A DNA stretch of 64,000 nt from Micromonospora coxensis (lineage in GTDB: Bacteria > Actinomycetota > Actinomycetes > Mycobacteriales > Micromonosporaceae), in the NCBI RefSeq assembly GCF_900090295.1, contig NZ_LT607753.1:3658001-3722000 (forward strand), given 5' to 3'. Below, piece after piece: positions 35,054 through 45,183 of this stretch. The stretch's first letter is position 1; each line of letters opens with the position of its first letter. The notes under the pieces were generated by a model. The model saw only the letters and a program-made list of their open reading frames with translations, had not been told where the DNA came from and did no database searches. The position numbers were made by a program, and so were the translations under genes.

Positions 35054-35437
35054 GTGGGCTTCCTGATCCGGTTGGCGATCACCGCGCTCGCGCTGTGGGT
35101 CACCACGCTGGTCGTGCCCGGGGTCGACGTGACCGGTCGGGACGGCGCGAACACCGTGCTGACCCTGCTCGCGGTGGCGCTGATCTTCGGGGTGGTCAAC
35201 GCGGTGCTCAAGCCGGTCATCAAGGTGGTCGGCTGCGTGTTCTACCTGCTCACGCTCGGGTTGATCGCGTTGGTCGTCAACGCGTTGCTGTTCCTGCTGA
35301 CCGACTGGATCGCCCGTGGGCTCGACCTGCCGTTCCGGGTGGACGGTTTCTGGGCCGCCTTCTGGGGGGCCATCGTGATGGCGGTGGTGAGCTGGCTGAT
35401 CAGCGTCGCCGTGCCGGACCGCCTGGAGGGCCGGTGA
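35054..35437 (+). CDS. Four-TM phage-holin-like family membrane protein
   Basis: A 127-residue protein with four TM helices (about 4-22, 34-52, 58-80, 94-117), matching the 'mycobacterial 4TMS phage holin' family (PF04020-type): FGVVNAVLKPVIKVV and TLGLIALVVNALLFLLTDWI are characteristic. GTG 35054 is the natural start; a CAGGAT sequence six bases upstream might act as a -10 of a leaderless mRNA. Despite the name these chromosomal proteins are not known lysis factors. Confidence 0.85.
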   Translation: MGFLIRLAITALALWVTTLVVPGVDVTGRDGANTVLTLLAVALIFGVVNAVLKPVIKVVGCVFYLLTLGLIALVVNALLFLLTDWIARGLDLPFRVDGFWAAFWGAIVMAVVSWLISVAVPDRLEGR

Positions 35438-35466
35438 CCGCCGCGGTGGCATCCCCACCGGGGTGG

Positions 35467-35497
35467 TTGTGCCGGCCGGCGTCATCTACGGGATACT
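35467..35497 (+). promoter_or_regulatory. Candidate fba promoter
   Basis: TTGTGC (35467-35472) and GATACT (35492-35497), 19 bases apart, resemble a housekeeping -35/-10 pair about 85 bases before the fba ATG. Tentative. Confidence 0.4.
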
Positions 35498-35582
35498 TCC
35501 GGCGGTGGACAGCGCGGTCCGGCGCACCCGATGGAAGACAGCGGCCGGCTCGGCCGAGAGCGGTAAGTAAGGAGCGTTAGAC

Positions 35583-36605
<1,023 letters not shown>

Positions 36606-36622
36606 CCTGCGCGTAGCACCCT

Positions 36623-36658
36623 GACGGCCGGCGCCCCCTCCCGGGGCCGCCGGCCGTC
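36623..36658 (+). terminator. fba terminator
   Basis: An 11-base-pair perfect stem (36623-36633 with 36648-36658), extended inside by CCCC/GGGG, starts 17 bases after the fba stop. Confidence 0.85.
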
Positions 36659-36710
36659 GGCGTCCTCCCACCCCGTCCCCCGTCCCCCGCCGTCCCCCCG
36701 TCCTCCGCCC

Positions 36711-36769
36711 CGCTTTGCGACGTGTCGCGGGGGTCCGGGTCGTCGGAGACCGCAACACGCCGCAAAGCG
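36711..36769. repeat. Imperfect 20-bp palindromic element (CGCTTTGCG arms)
   Basis: Arms at 36711-36730 and 36750-36769 (outermost CGCTTTGCG / CGCAAAGCG) are complementary at 18 of 20 positions, around a 19-base loop. A second small stem, GCGCGTG-GAT-CACGCGC (36767-36783), follows. It lies beyond the fba terminator and converges with the LOG-family gene, and looks like a small dispersed hairpin element. Confidence 0.7.
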
Positions 36770-36821
36770 CGTGGATCACGCGCGGGGGCAACGCGCGTAA
36801 GTCGGGGCGGGCGGGGTCCGG

Positions 36822-38033
36822 TCAGGCGGTGGCGGTGAGCACCCGGACGGCCTCCCGTACGTCGTCGGTGAGGTGCACGGTGGTCGACAGGTCACCGAAC
36901 GGGGAGGCGGCGAAGAGCGGCCGCAGCAGCGACTCGACCGGCAGCTCCCGGGTCCAGTACGCCCGGTCCAGGAAGACGTACGCGCCGCTCGCCCCGTCGG
37001 TGCCGTAGTACGTCTTCGTCGCCGCCTGGAACACCTCCTGCACGGTGCCGGCGCGGCCGGGCGCGAAGACGATCCCGCCCCGGGCCAGCCGCAGGATGGT
37101 GTCCTCCCGGATGGCGTTCGAGAAGTACTTGGCGATCTTCCCGGCGAAGAGGTTCGCCGGCTCGTGCCCGTACAGCCAGGTGGGGATGGCCAGCCCGCCG
37201 GTGCGGGCCCAGTCGAGGCCGGGTCCCCGCTGCTGCGGCACGGCCGGGGGTGTCGCGTACCGCTGGCGCACCGCCAGCGCGGCGGCCGTGTACCGGTCGT
37301 GGTCGGTGAAGTCGGGGGCCGCCGCGAGCAGGTCGATCGCGGTGTTCAGTTCGTCGGCCGGCCAGGCGGCGAGGAACGCGCCGAGGTTGGCCGCCTCCAT
37401 CACCCCGGGGCCGCCGCCGGTCACCACCAGCCGGTCGGCCCGGGCCAGCTCCCAGCCCAGCACGGCCGCCATCCGGTACGGGACGCTGCCGCGCGGCACC
37501 GCGTGCCCGCCCATCACGCCCACCACCGACTGCGGGCCGTGCGTCGCCAGCCAGGCCCGGGTCGCGTCGGCCAGGGCGTTGTCCACACCGTGGTCGTGCA
37601 GCCGCTGGCCGAGCGCCTCCCGGACGTCCGGCAGCGCGCCGCCGTGCTCGCGGAAGTGCGTGTACACCCGGGTGTCGTACATGCCGGCGAAGCCGCCCTC
37701 GGCGAAGCCGGCGGCGAGGTCCTCCGGGGTGTAGAGGTGCGACGGCTGGGTCGGGTACGGCAGCCCGGAGAAGGGCGGCACCACGTTCGCGCCGCGCCGG
37801 ACCAGGTCGGCGCCGACCTCGCGGTTGGCGAAGCGGCACCCCACGAAGAGGGTGCCGGCGACGTCCGTGGCGGTCAGGTCGGGGACCGGGTCGAGGTCGA
37901 GGCGGAGCCCCTGCACGGTCAGCCCGGCCAGGCTGCCGGTGGCGAGCCGCCGGTCGAACGCGGCGCGGGTCTCGATCTCGTCGGGGTGGGTGTGCGGCGC
38001 GATGACGTCCGCGGGAGGTGGGGTCGGCACCAC
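36822..38033 (-). CDS. LOG-family / Rossmann-fold nucleotide-binding protein
   Basis: A 403-residue protein. The LOG-type motifs GGGPGVMEAAN and PGRAGTVQEVF (normally PGGxGTxxE) are present in a C-terminal Rossmann domain, with GMYDTRVYTHF and QPSHLYTPEDLAAG in an added N-terminal region of about 170 residues. LOG proteins hydrolyse nucleotide monophosphates at the N-glycosidic bond, or release cytokinin-like bases; the longer relatives are less understood. The Gly-to-Arg change in the second motif leaves activity uncertain. GTG 38033 follows AGGA; a longer frame to 38168 would run through the hairpin-containing divergent promoter. Confidence 0.83.
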   Translation of the reverse strand: MVPTPPPADVIAPHTHPDEIETRAAFDRRLATGSLAGLTVQGLRLDLDPVPDLTATDVAGTLFVGCRFANREVGADLVRRGANVVPPFSGLPYPTQPSHLYTPEDLAAGFAEGGFAGMYDTRVYTHFREHGGALPDVREALGQRLHDHGVDNALADATRAWLATHGPQSVVGVMGGHAVPRGSVPYRMAAVLGWELARADRLVVTGGGPGVMEAANLGAFLAAWPADELNTAIDLLAAAPDFTDHDRYTAAALAVRQRYATPPAVPQQRGPGLDWARTGGLAIPTWLYGHEPANLFAGKIAKYFSNAIREDTILRLARGGIVFAPGRAGTVQEVFQAATKTYYGTDGASGAYVFLDRAYWTRELPVESLLRPLFAASPFGDLSTTVHLTDDVREAVRVLTATA

Positions 38034-38083
38034 GCCATCCTGCCCCCGGCCGGCAACCCGCCAAACCAGGCCCGCCCGAACGA

Positions 38084-38117
38084 CAGGAGCCCGGTGACCG
38101 AGGCCACCGGGCTCCTG
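38084..38117. promoter_or_regulatory. Perfect hairpin in a divergent intergenic region
   Basis: CAGGAGCCCGGTG (38084-38096) pairs perfectly with 38105-38117 over an 8-base loop. It is in the 285-base gap between two divergent genes, so it is not an ordinary operon end. The same gap holds an AT-rich segment (about 38140-38172), a 17-base direct repeat (38182-38198 and 38204-38220) and another 9-base-pair hairpin (38265-38293). It could be a leader attenuator, a small RNA terminator, or an operator. Confidence 0.6.
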
Positions 38118-38318
38118 CGTAACCGGGTCCTGGGGAGGCTCCGGACCAATAGTTGTAATCGAAAACATTGCGTGACGGCATGGGCCGCAGGGATCGCCAC
38201 CGAGGGCCGCAGGGATCGCCGCCGCCGACCGCAGGCGGGGCGGTCGTTCCGCCGTTCAGTCAGCGCGGCGCGCCGGACCCCCTCGCGCGCCGCTACGCGA
38301 AGCGGGTTGAATGGGGCG

Positions 38319-38753
38319 ATGCAGAACCTGTTGCCGGAGCCACCGGCCACCCTCCTGCCCGCGCACGAAGAAGCGGACGCCGCCCTGGCCGCCGCCGTCG
38401 GGCAGGGCACCGACGAGGCGTACGCCGAGGTCGCGGCCCGCTTCCCCACCCACAGCGCGGCCTGGGCGGCGCTGGCGGCCCGGGCGTTCGACGCCGGTCA
38501 GGTCGTCCCGGCGTACGCCTACGCCCGCACCGGGTACCACCGGGGCCTGGACCAGCTGCGCCGCAGCGGCTGGAAGGGGCACGGCCCGGTGCCCTGGTCG
38601 CACGCGCCCAACCGGGGCTTCCTGCGCTGCCTGTACGTGCTGTCCCGGGCCGCCGGGGAGATCGGCGAGGCGGACGAGGCGGCCCGCTGCGCCCAGTTCC
38701 TGCGCGACTGCGACCCGGCCGCCGGGGACGCCCTGGCGGGCACCGTCAGCTGA
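38319..38753 (+). CDS. DUF3151 family protein
   Basis: A 144-residue soluble, helical, TPR-like protein: AAWAALAARAFDAGQVVPAY, AYARTGYHRGLDQLRRSGW and PNRGFLRCLYVLSRAAGEIG are typical of DUF3151, which occurs in nearly all actinomycetes near fba and purA. Its function is unknown. ATG 38319 starts the conserved MQNLLPEPPATLLP; upstream frame is not conserved in character. It converges on the EspI-like gene. Confidence 0.85.
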   Translation: MQNLLPEPPATLLPAHEEADAALAAAVGQGTDEAYAEVAARFPTHSAAWAALAARAFDAGQVVPAYAYARTGYHRGLDQLRRSGWKGHGPVPWSHAPNRGFLRCLYVLSRAAGEIGEADEAARCAQFLRDCDPAAGDALAGTVS

Positions 38754-38804
38754 CCCGCGCCCGGCGGCCGGCCCGGCACGGGGCGGCCGCCGGATCCGGT
38801 CAGA

Positions 38805-41402
38805 TCAGAGCCCCTCGGCCACCGCGGCGGCGATCTTCAGCCAGGCGTCCCGGGTGGCCGAGGAGAGCCCGCCGTACCGGATCGGCTCGCCGGTGTCGAT
38901 CAACCGCTCGTACGGCGCGAGCAGCACCGCCCTGGTCCGGGCGGCGAAGTGCTCCTGGATCGCCGGCAGGTCGATCTCCTTGCGGGACGGCGGCATGGAG
39001 ACCACCGTCACCGCCTGCCGGACCAGCCGTTGCCGGCCGCTCTGCTCCAGGTGGTCCAGCATCCGGGCGGCCGTCTCCGCCGAGTCGTTACGGGCCGACA
39101 TGGTGACCACGAGCTGGTCGGTGGCGTCCATCGCGGCCTGCCAGTTCTGCGCCCGGACGTTGTTCCCGGTGTCCACGAAGATCAGCTTGTAGAACCGGCT
39201 CACCACCTCGCGGATCTCGGCGAACGCCGCCGCGGTCAGCATCTCGCCGCCGGTCGCCGACTCGTCCGAGGCGAGCACGTCGAACATCCCCTCGCCCTGC
39301 GAGCGGACGTACTGCGACAGGTCCCCGATCCGGCCGTGCGCACCCTGGAACTGCCCCAGGTCACGCAGCATGTCCCGGACCGTACGGGAGTGGAAGTCCT
39401 GCTGGGCGCGCATGCCGAGGGTGCCCTGGGTCTCGTTGTTGTCCCAGGCCAGCACGTACCCGCCGCGCTTCTGCCCGAAGGTCATCGCGAGCAGCAGGAT
39501 GGCCACCGTCTTGCCGGCGCCGCCCTTCGGGTTCACCACGGTCACCTGGCGCAGCCCGCCGAAGTTCCGGCGGACCATCTCGACGTCCCGCTTCACCTCC
39601 TGCTCGTGCCGCCCCGGCGGGAGCTTCACCAGCCCGATCCTGTTCACCACCGCCCGTACGCCCATGGTGGCGACCGGGTCGGCCGGGCGGGCCTGCCGGC
39701 GGCGGGCGAAGTCCTCGGCGGTCGGCGCGGGTCCGGCCTCCGGGGTCCACGCCGGCTCGGGCGGGCCGGCCGGCTGTCGCGGGGGCGGCTGCTGCGGCGT
39801 CCCGGCGGGCGGGGTGCCCTGCTGCCAGGCCGGCTGGTACCAGCCGGCGGCCTGCGCCGGCGCGGGGCCGGGTGCCGCCGGCGCGGGGTGCGGCGCCGAC
39901 GGGTGGAGGTACGGCCGTGCCGGGCCGGGCGGTGGTGGGGCGGGCTGCGGGGGCGGCACCGTGAGCGTCGGGCCGGGCGGGTACTCCGTCGGCGGGACGG
40001 GCGGGCTGAACGGCGTCCCGGGCGAGGGCGGGAACGGGCCGAGCTTCGGGGCGGGCGGGGTCTCCTCCGGCTGGCCGGGGACCGCCGCGCTGCCCACCGC
40101 CTCCTCGCCGCCGGCGGCGGCCGAGAGCCGCTGCGGCGGCTGCGCCCACGGGGACTCCCGCGCGGTGACGCCGCTGCTCTCCACCGCCACGACCGGGGTG
40201 CCGGGCGCGCTGTCTGCGGCCGCACCGTCCCGCGCGGACGCGGTGTCGACCGGGGCGACCTGCGGGCCGGTGGTCGCCGGGTGGGCGTCGACGGGGCGCG
40301 CCGGGTGAGCCTCGACCGGCCGGGCCGGCTCGGCCTCGACGGGGTGCGTCGGGTGGGCGTCGGGCGGGTCCGCCGGGTGGCGGTCGGGGCCGGTGGCCTC
40401 GACTCCTTCATGGGCGCGGGTCGGGCCCGGGGCGGGTCGTAGGGCGTCGGCCGGCCCCGGCGCGTCGTCCGTCCGGTACGCCCCGGCCGCCCCCGCGTCG
40501 GCCGGTTCCCGTCCCGCACCGGCGGCGTCGGGCTCGACCGCCGCGTCGGGTGGCGTGGGCCCGGTGTCGGCCGGCATGGGTCCGGTGACGGAGGGCGTGT
40601 GCCCGCCGGTGGTGGCGAAGGGTGTGTGCCCGGCGGTGGAGGGCGGCACGGGTCCGGCGGTATCGGCCGGCAACGGACCGGCGGTGGCGGAGGGGGTGCG
40701 CCCGGCGGTTACGGGGGACGCAGGCCCGCCGGTTTCGGCCGGCATGGGTCCAGCGACGAAGGGCGCGTGCTCGGCGACGGAGGGCGCGTGCCCGGCGGTG
40801 AGGGGCGGTGTGGGCTCGGCGGGCCGGGCGGCGACCGGGCCGGGCGTCATCGGCTGGTCCAGGGTGAACGGCAGGTCGAGGTCGACCGGGGCGGGCTGCC
40901 CCACCCGGGGCGCCGGCACGGCCCGCCCGGGTACGCCCTCGGAGTCCCGCCCGGCGTCGGGCTCCGGCCACGCCGGGTACGCCCCGTGAGCCGCGCCGAT
41001 CCCGTTCCCGGAGGCGGGGACTCCGGCGGTCCCCTCGTGCCGGGCGGTGTCGCCACCCCCGTGGGACGAGTCGGCCCCGTAGGACGCGCCGTTGCGGTAG
41101 GACGCGACGTCGTGCCCGTAGGCGTGGCTCGCGGCGGTGCCGTCGTCCTGCCGGTACGGCTGCGAGAGCGTCGGCTCGGCCTGCAACGACGGCCAGTCAC
41201 CGTCGGGCGGGGGCGGCGTCCAGCCCGGGGTCGCCGGCGGTCCCCCGACCTCCGCGGTCAGCGACGGGTACAGCGTCGAGGACTGGCCGCCCCAGGCCGG
41301 GGCGGAGTCGGTCGCGTCGGGCGGCCAGAGCGGTTCGATGTCCCGCTCCGGCACCGGCTGCTGGCCGGGCAGCCGGGCCCGGTCGGCGTTCTCGTCCACC
41401 AC
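38805..41402 (-). CDS. MinD/ParA-like ATPase with long proline-rich N-terminus (EspI-like)
   Basis: An 865-residue protein. Residues 1 to about 590 are low-complexity Pro/Ala/Thr/Gly with internal repeats (TAGPLPADTAGPVPPSTAGH type; ARPVEAHPARPVDAHP). The C-terminal 270 residues form a MinD/ParA-like ATPase with deviant Walker A VVNPKGGAGKTVAI, a LIFVDTGNNV Walker B/switch region and VSMPPSRKEIDL. This layout matches EspI (Rv3876) of mycobacterial ESX-1 and related streptomycete proteins. GTG 41402 and GTG 41399 are adjacent; the second is better spaced from GGGGAGG. No ESX genes are nearby, so it is an orphan. Confidence 0.85.
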   Translation of the reverse strand: MVDENADRARLPGQQPVPERDIEPLWPPDATDSAPAWGGQSSTLYPSLTAEVGGPPATPGWTPPPPDGDWPSLQAEPTLSQPYRQDDGTAASHAYGHDVASYRNGASYGADSSHGGGDTARHEGTAGVPASGNGIGAAHGAYPAWPEPDAGRDSEGVPGRAVPAPRVGQPAPVDLDLPFTLDQPMTPGPVAARPAEPTPPLTAGHAPSVAEHAPFVAGPMPAETGGPASPVTAGRTPSATAGPLPADTAGPVPPSTAGHTPFATTGGHTPSVTGPMPADTGPTPPDAAVEPDAAGAGREPADAGAAGAYRTDDAPGPADALRPAPGPTRAHEGVEATGPDRHPADPPDAHPTHPVEAEPARPVEAHPARPVDAHPATTGPQVAPVDTASARDGAAADSAPGTPVVAVESSGVTARESPWAQPPQRLSAAAGGEEAVGSAAVPGQPEETPPAPKLGPFPPSPGTPFSPPVPPTEYPPGPTLTVPPPQPAPPPPGPARPYLHPSAPHPAPAAPGPAPAQAAGWYQPAWQQGTPPAGTPQQPPPRQPAGPPEPAWTPEAGPAPTAEDFARRRQARPADPVATMGVRAVVNRIGLVKLPPGRHEQEVKRDVEMVRRNFGGLRQVTVVNPKGGAGKTVAILLLAMTFGQKRGGYVLAWDNNETQGTLGMRAQQDFHSRTVRDMLRDLGQFQGAHGRIGDLSQYVRSQGEGMFDVLASDESATGGEMLTAAAFAEIREVVSRFYKLIFVDTGNNVRAQNWQAAMDATDQLVVTMSARNDSAETAARMLDHLEQSGRQRLVRQAVTVVSMPPSRKEIDLPAIQEHFAARTRAVLLAPYERLIDTGEPIRYGGLSSATRDAWLKIAAAVAEGL

Positions 41403-41478
41403 GGTTCCTCCCCATTCCTCCTGCCGAGGATAGGCCGTCCCGTTCCGGTGACGGACCGTAGCGAAGCGCCGGTTCGGG

Positions 41479-42555
41479 TCAGTTCGTCCAGACCGCCCAG
41501 GCGCCCGGCTCGATCCACCAGGAGCGCTTGCGGCTCAGTTCGCCCTCGACGCCGTCGTCGAGGAACGGGACCTTCGCGTCCCGGGGGACGACCGCCACGG
41601 CCCGGCCCCGGGCCCGCCGGACCTCGAACCGGATCTTCTTCCTGCCCAACGCCGAGCGGGTCACCACGGGAACGGCCACCGCCACCTCGACCACGCCGTC
41701 GGCCGGGTCCGGGGCGGCCAGCAGGGGGAGCCCGTCCAGGCTCGCGTACCCGCCGGCGTTGCCGACCGCGCAGGCCAGGATCGGGTCCTCGCCGTCGGAG
41801 AGGACGGTGTCGTCCACCTCGACCCGCCCCCGCCAGTGCAGCGGGCGGCCGGCGTCGTCCGCCGCGCCGAGCAGCGCGCCGTCCAGGGTGACCGAGCCGC
41901 CGTCGTTGCGCAGCAGGTCGAGTCGGCGGGCCGTGCCGTCCAGCACCGCGGCGGCCACCGCTGCCGGGTCGCGCGGCAGCCCGAGCTGCGCGGCCAGGTC
42001 ACGGTGCGTGCCGCTGCGGGCCGGGTCGAGCGGGAGTACGCCCACCGGCGGCAGGTCCGGCACCGTACGGTTGCCGGCCAGGTCCTCCGGGCGGCGGCTG
42101 GGCGGTGGGGCGTACCGCCGGACCAGCCGGCGCAGAACGGCGCGCAACTGGGCGTCGCTGGCCGTGGCGACGACCAGCCGGGTCTTGGAGTCGGGGTCGG
42201 GCCAGGCGAGGCCGTCGGCGCGCGGCGGGCCGTCGAGCCGGGCCAGCACCTCGTCGACCTCGGCGTCCGAGCGGGCGGTGACCGTCTCCACCCGGGCACC
42301 CCGCGCGGTCAGCGCGTCCGCGCAGGCCAGCACCGGTACGCGCGGCGTCTCGCAGCGCTCCTCGACCTTGCCGGCCCCGGTGTCGCCGGCGCCCGCCCCG
42401 GTCTGCTCGGCGCCCGCCCCGGCCTGGTCGGCGCCCGCCCCGGCCTGGTCGGCGCCCGCCTCGGTGGCGCCGCCGCAGCAGGCTCCGCCGCTGCCGCAGC
42501 CCCCACCGGGAGCGTCCCGCTCCGAGCCGAGGGTGAGCAGCACCACGTCGTACAC
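41479..42555 (-). CDS. Diacylglycerol/lipid kinase-like protein with Cys-rich repeat N-terminus
   Basis: A 358-residue protein. The C-terminal part (about 75-358) is like the DAGK catalytic family in size and layout (RPEDLAGNRTVPDLPPVGVL then THRDLAAQLGLP), suggesting phosphorylation of a lipid or related alcohol. The N-terminal 65 residues are unusual: GGGCGSGGACCGGATEAG, then near-repeats of GADQAGA/GAEQTGA/GAGDTGA, and further Cys in ERCET and LACAD. The clustered Cys could bind metal. The G-loop is weak, so the kinase call is moderate. GTG 42555 follows AGGAGG. It is divergent from purA. Confidence 0.7.
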   Translation of the reverse strand: MYDVVLLTLGSERDAPGGGCGSGGACCGGATEAGADQAGAGADQAGAGAEQTGAGAGDTGAGKVEERCETPRVPVLACADALTARGARVETVTARSDAEVDEVLARLDGPPRADGLAWPDPDSKTRLVVATASDAQLRAVLRRLVRRYAPPPSRRPEDLAGNRTVPDLPPVGVLPLDPARSGTHRDLAAQLGLPRDPAAVAAAVLDGTARRLDLLRNDGGSVTLDGALLGAADDAGRPLHWRGRVEVDDTVLSDGEDPILACAVGNAGGYASLDGLPLLAAPDPADGVVEVAVAVPVVTRSALGRKKIRFEVRRARGRAVAVVPRDAKVPFLDDGVEGELSRKRSWWIEPGAWAVWTN

Positions 42556-42636
42556 GAAGGAGCCTCCTGCCTCTCGACGCGACCCCTGCCGGTCCCGCCG
42601 TCACTACTTGTTAGCCTGACACCCCGGGCTCGCTGA

Positions 42637-43968
<1,332 letters not shown>

Positions 43969-44012
43969 CCCCCCACCCCACCCCGCCCTCCCGGCCCGGG
44001 CCCCCTCTCCCG

Positions 44013-44077
44013 GCGTCGATCATGAAGTTATTGCCCTACGAATCGGCGTGTCGCGGCAATAACTTCATGATCGACGC
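44013..44077. repeat. 23-bp perfect palindromic element, copy A (GATCATGAAGTT arms)
   Basis: Arms 44013-44035 and 44055-44077 are exactly complementary; the core arm is GATCATGAAGTTATTGCC. The 19-base loop contains ATCGGCGTGTCGC, the complement of GCGACACGCCGAT in copy B, so the copies are in opposite orientation. Similar copies occur at 50621-50681 and 62968-63030. It lies between purA and the next gene, with no T tract, so it may act as terminator but is conserved beyond that need. Confidence 0.9.
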
Positions 44078-44164
44078 TCCGCCCCGGAGCGGGTTTTCCA
44101 CAGGGGTGTGGATGGTTGTCCACAGGGGGTTCAGTCGAGGGCCAGTCGGCGCGACAGTGGGGGT

Positions 44165-45100
44165 GTGGATGCGCTGACGGTGTTGCGGCGGGTGGCTGCC
44201 CAGCGGGACGGGGTGGTGACCCTCGGGCAGGCTCGCGCGGCCGGCCTGACGGTGCACGAGGTGCAGCGGCTGTGCCGGGCAGGGCGCTGGCGGGTCGTCG
44301 CCAGGGGCGGCTACCTCGTCGATGCCGATCTCCATGACGGCATTCCCCGCCGCGCGCGGATCCGCGCCGTCGTCGCGTCCTTCGGTCCGTCGGCGGCTGC
44401 CGTTCTCGGGACGGCTGCCGAGTTGCACGGGATCGCCGGTTGCCGGCGGACCGACGAGATCCACCTGTCGGTGCCCGGGAGGGTGGCGAGACCACTTCGG
44501 GTCGCTCACCCGGAGGTGATCGTCCACCAGTTGGTCGTCGCCCCCGGGGAACTGGTCCGGGTGGCCGGCATCACCGCCACCGGGCCGCTGCGCACCGTCG
44601 CGGACGTGATTCTGCGTGAGGCGCGCTATCCGGCGGTCTGCGTGATCGATTCGGCGCTGAACCGTGGCCTCGTCACCGACGAGGAACTGCTGACCGTTCC
44701 GCGGCTGATCCGGGGCCGACGGGGAGCGGTCGCTGCTCGGGCCCATCTGGCGGAGGCGGACGGCCGCGCCCAGTCACCCTTGGAGACCCGTGCCAGGCTG
44801 CGCTGCGTCGACGGTCGGGTGGCACCGGACGCCCTCCAACTCGAGGTGCGTGACCAGGACGGCTACCTGCTCGGCATCGGCGACCTCGGCTGGCGGGTGT
44901 CGAGGCTGATCGCCGAGGCGGACGGTCGTGGCCCGCACAGCACCCCGGCAGCTGTCTTCGCCGACCGTCGGAGACAGAACCGGCTGCTCAACGCCGGCTG
45001 GCGCATCCTCCGCTTCACCTGGCAGGACACTCTCGATCCCGACTACATCCCCTGGACCGTCCGCCAGGCGATGGCCGTGGCCCGATCGCGTCGATCGTGA
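44165..45100 (+). CDS. AbiEi-like winged-helix protein with Vsr/DUF559-like endonuclease domain
   Basis: A 311-residue protein. The N-terminal 60 residues form an AbiEi-type winged helix (DGVVTLGQARAAGLTVHEVQ, then WRVVARGGYLVD). The C-terminal 110 residues look like a DUF559/Vsr PD-(D/E)xK nuclease fold (SPLETRARLRCVDG, IGDLGWRVSRLIAEADGRGP, FADRRRQNRLLNAGWRILRF). Such proteins are common and mostly uncharacterised in actinomycetes, sometimes listed as type IV TA antitoxins. No AbiEii-type toxin is adjacent. GTG 44165 follows GGGGG; upstream frames are poor. Confidence 0.82.
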   Translation: MDALTVLRRVAAQRDGVVTLGQARAAGLTVHEVQRLCRAGRWRVVARGGYLVDADLHDGIPRRARIRAVVASFGPSAAAVLGTAAELHGIAGCRRTDEIHLSVPGRVARPLRVAHPEVIVHQLVVAPGELVRVAGITATGPLRTVADVILREARYPAVCVIDSALNRGLVTDEELLTVPRLIRGRRGAVAARAHLAEADGRAQSPLETRARLRCVDGRVAPDALQLEVRDQDGYLLGIGDLGWRVSRLIAEADGRGPHSTPAAVFADRRRQNRLLNAGWRILRFTWQDTLDPDYIPWTVRQAMAVARSRRS

Positions 45101-45183
45101 GATGGGCGCGACGTGGATCTCAGATACTGCCGCCAACTTCTTGATCAACGGGGTGGCTCGAGAGGCGCGTAGGATGCGGGGTC

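Noticed and set aside
35054..35437. Prophage remnant based on the holin-like gene
   Set aside because: No other phage genes nearby; this protein family is chromosomal in nearly all actinomycetes.
45130..45150. Half copy of the GATCATGAAGTT element upstream of purD
   Set aside because: Only one arm-like segment (GCCAACTTCTTGATCAACG) is present and no convincing partner arm; too weak to call a copy.
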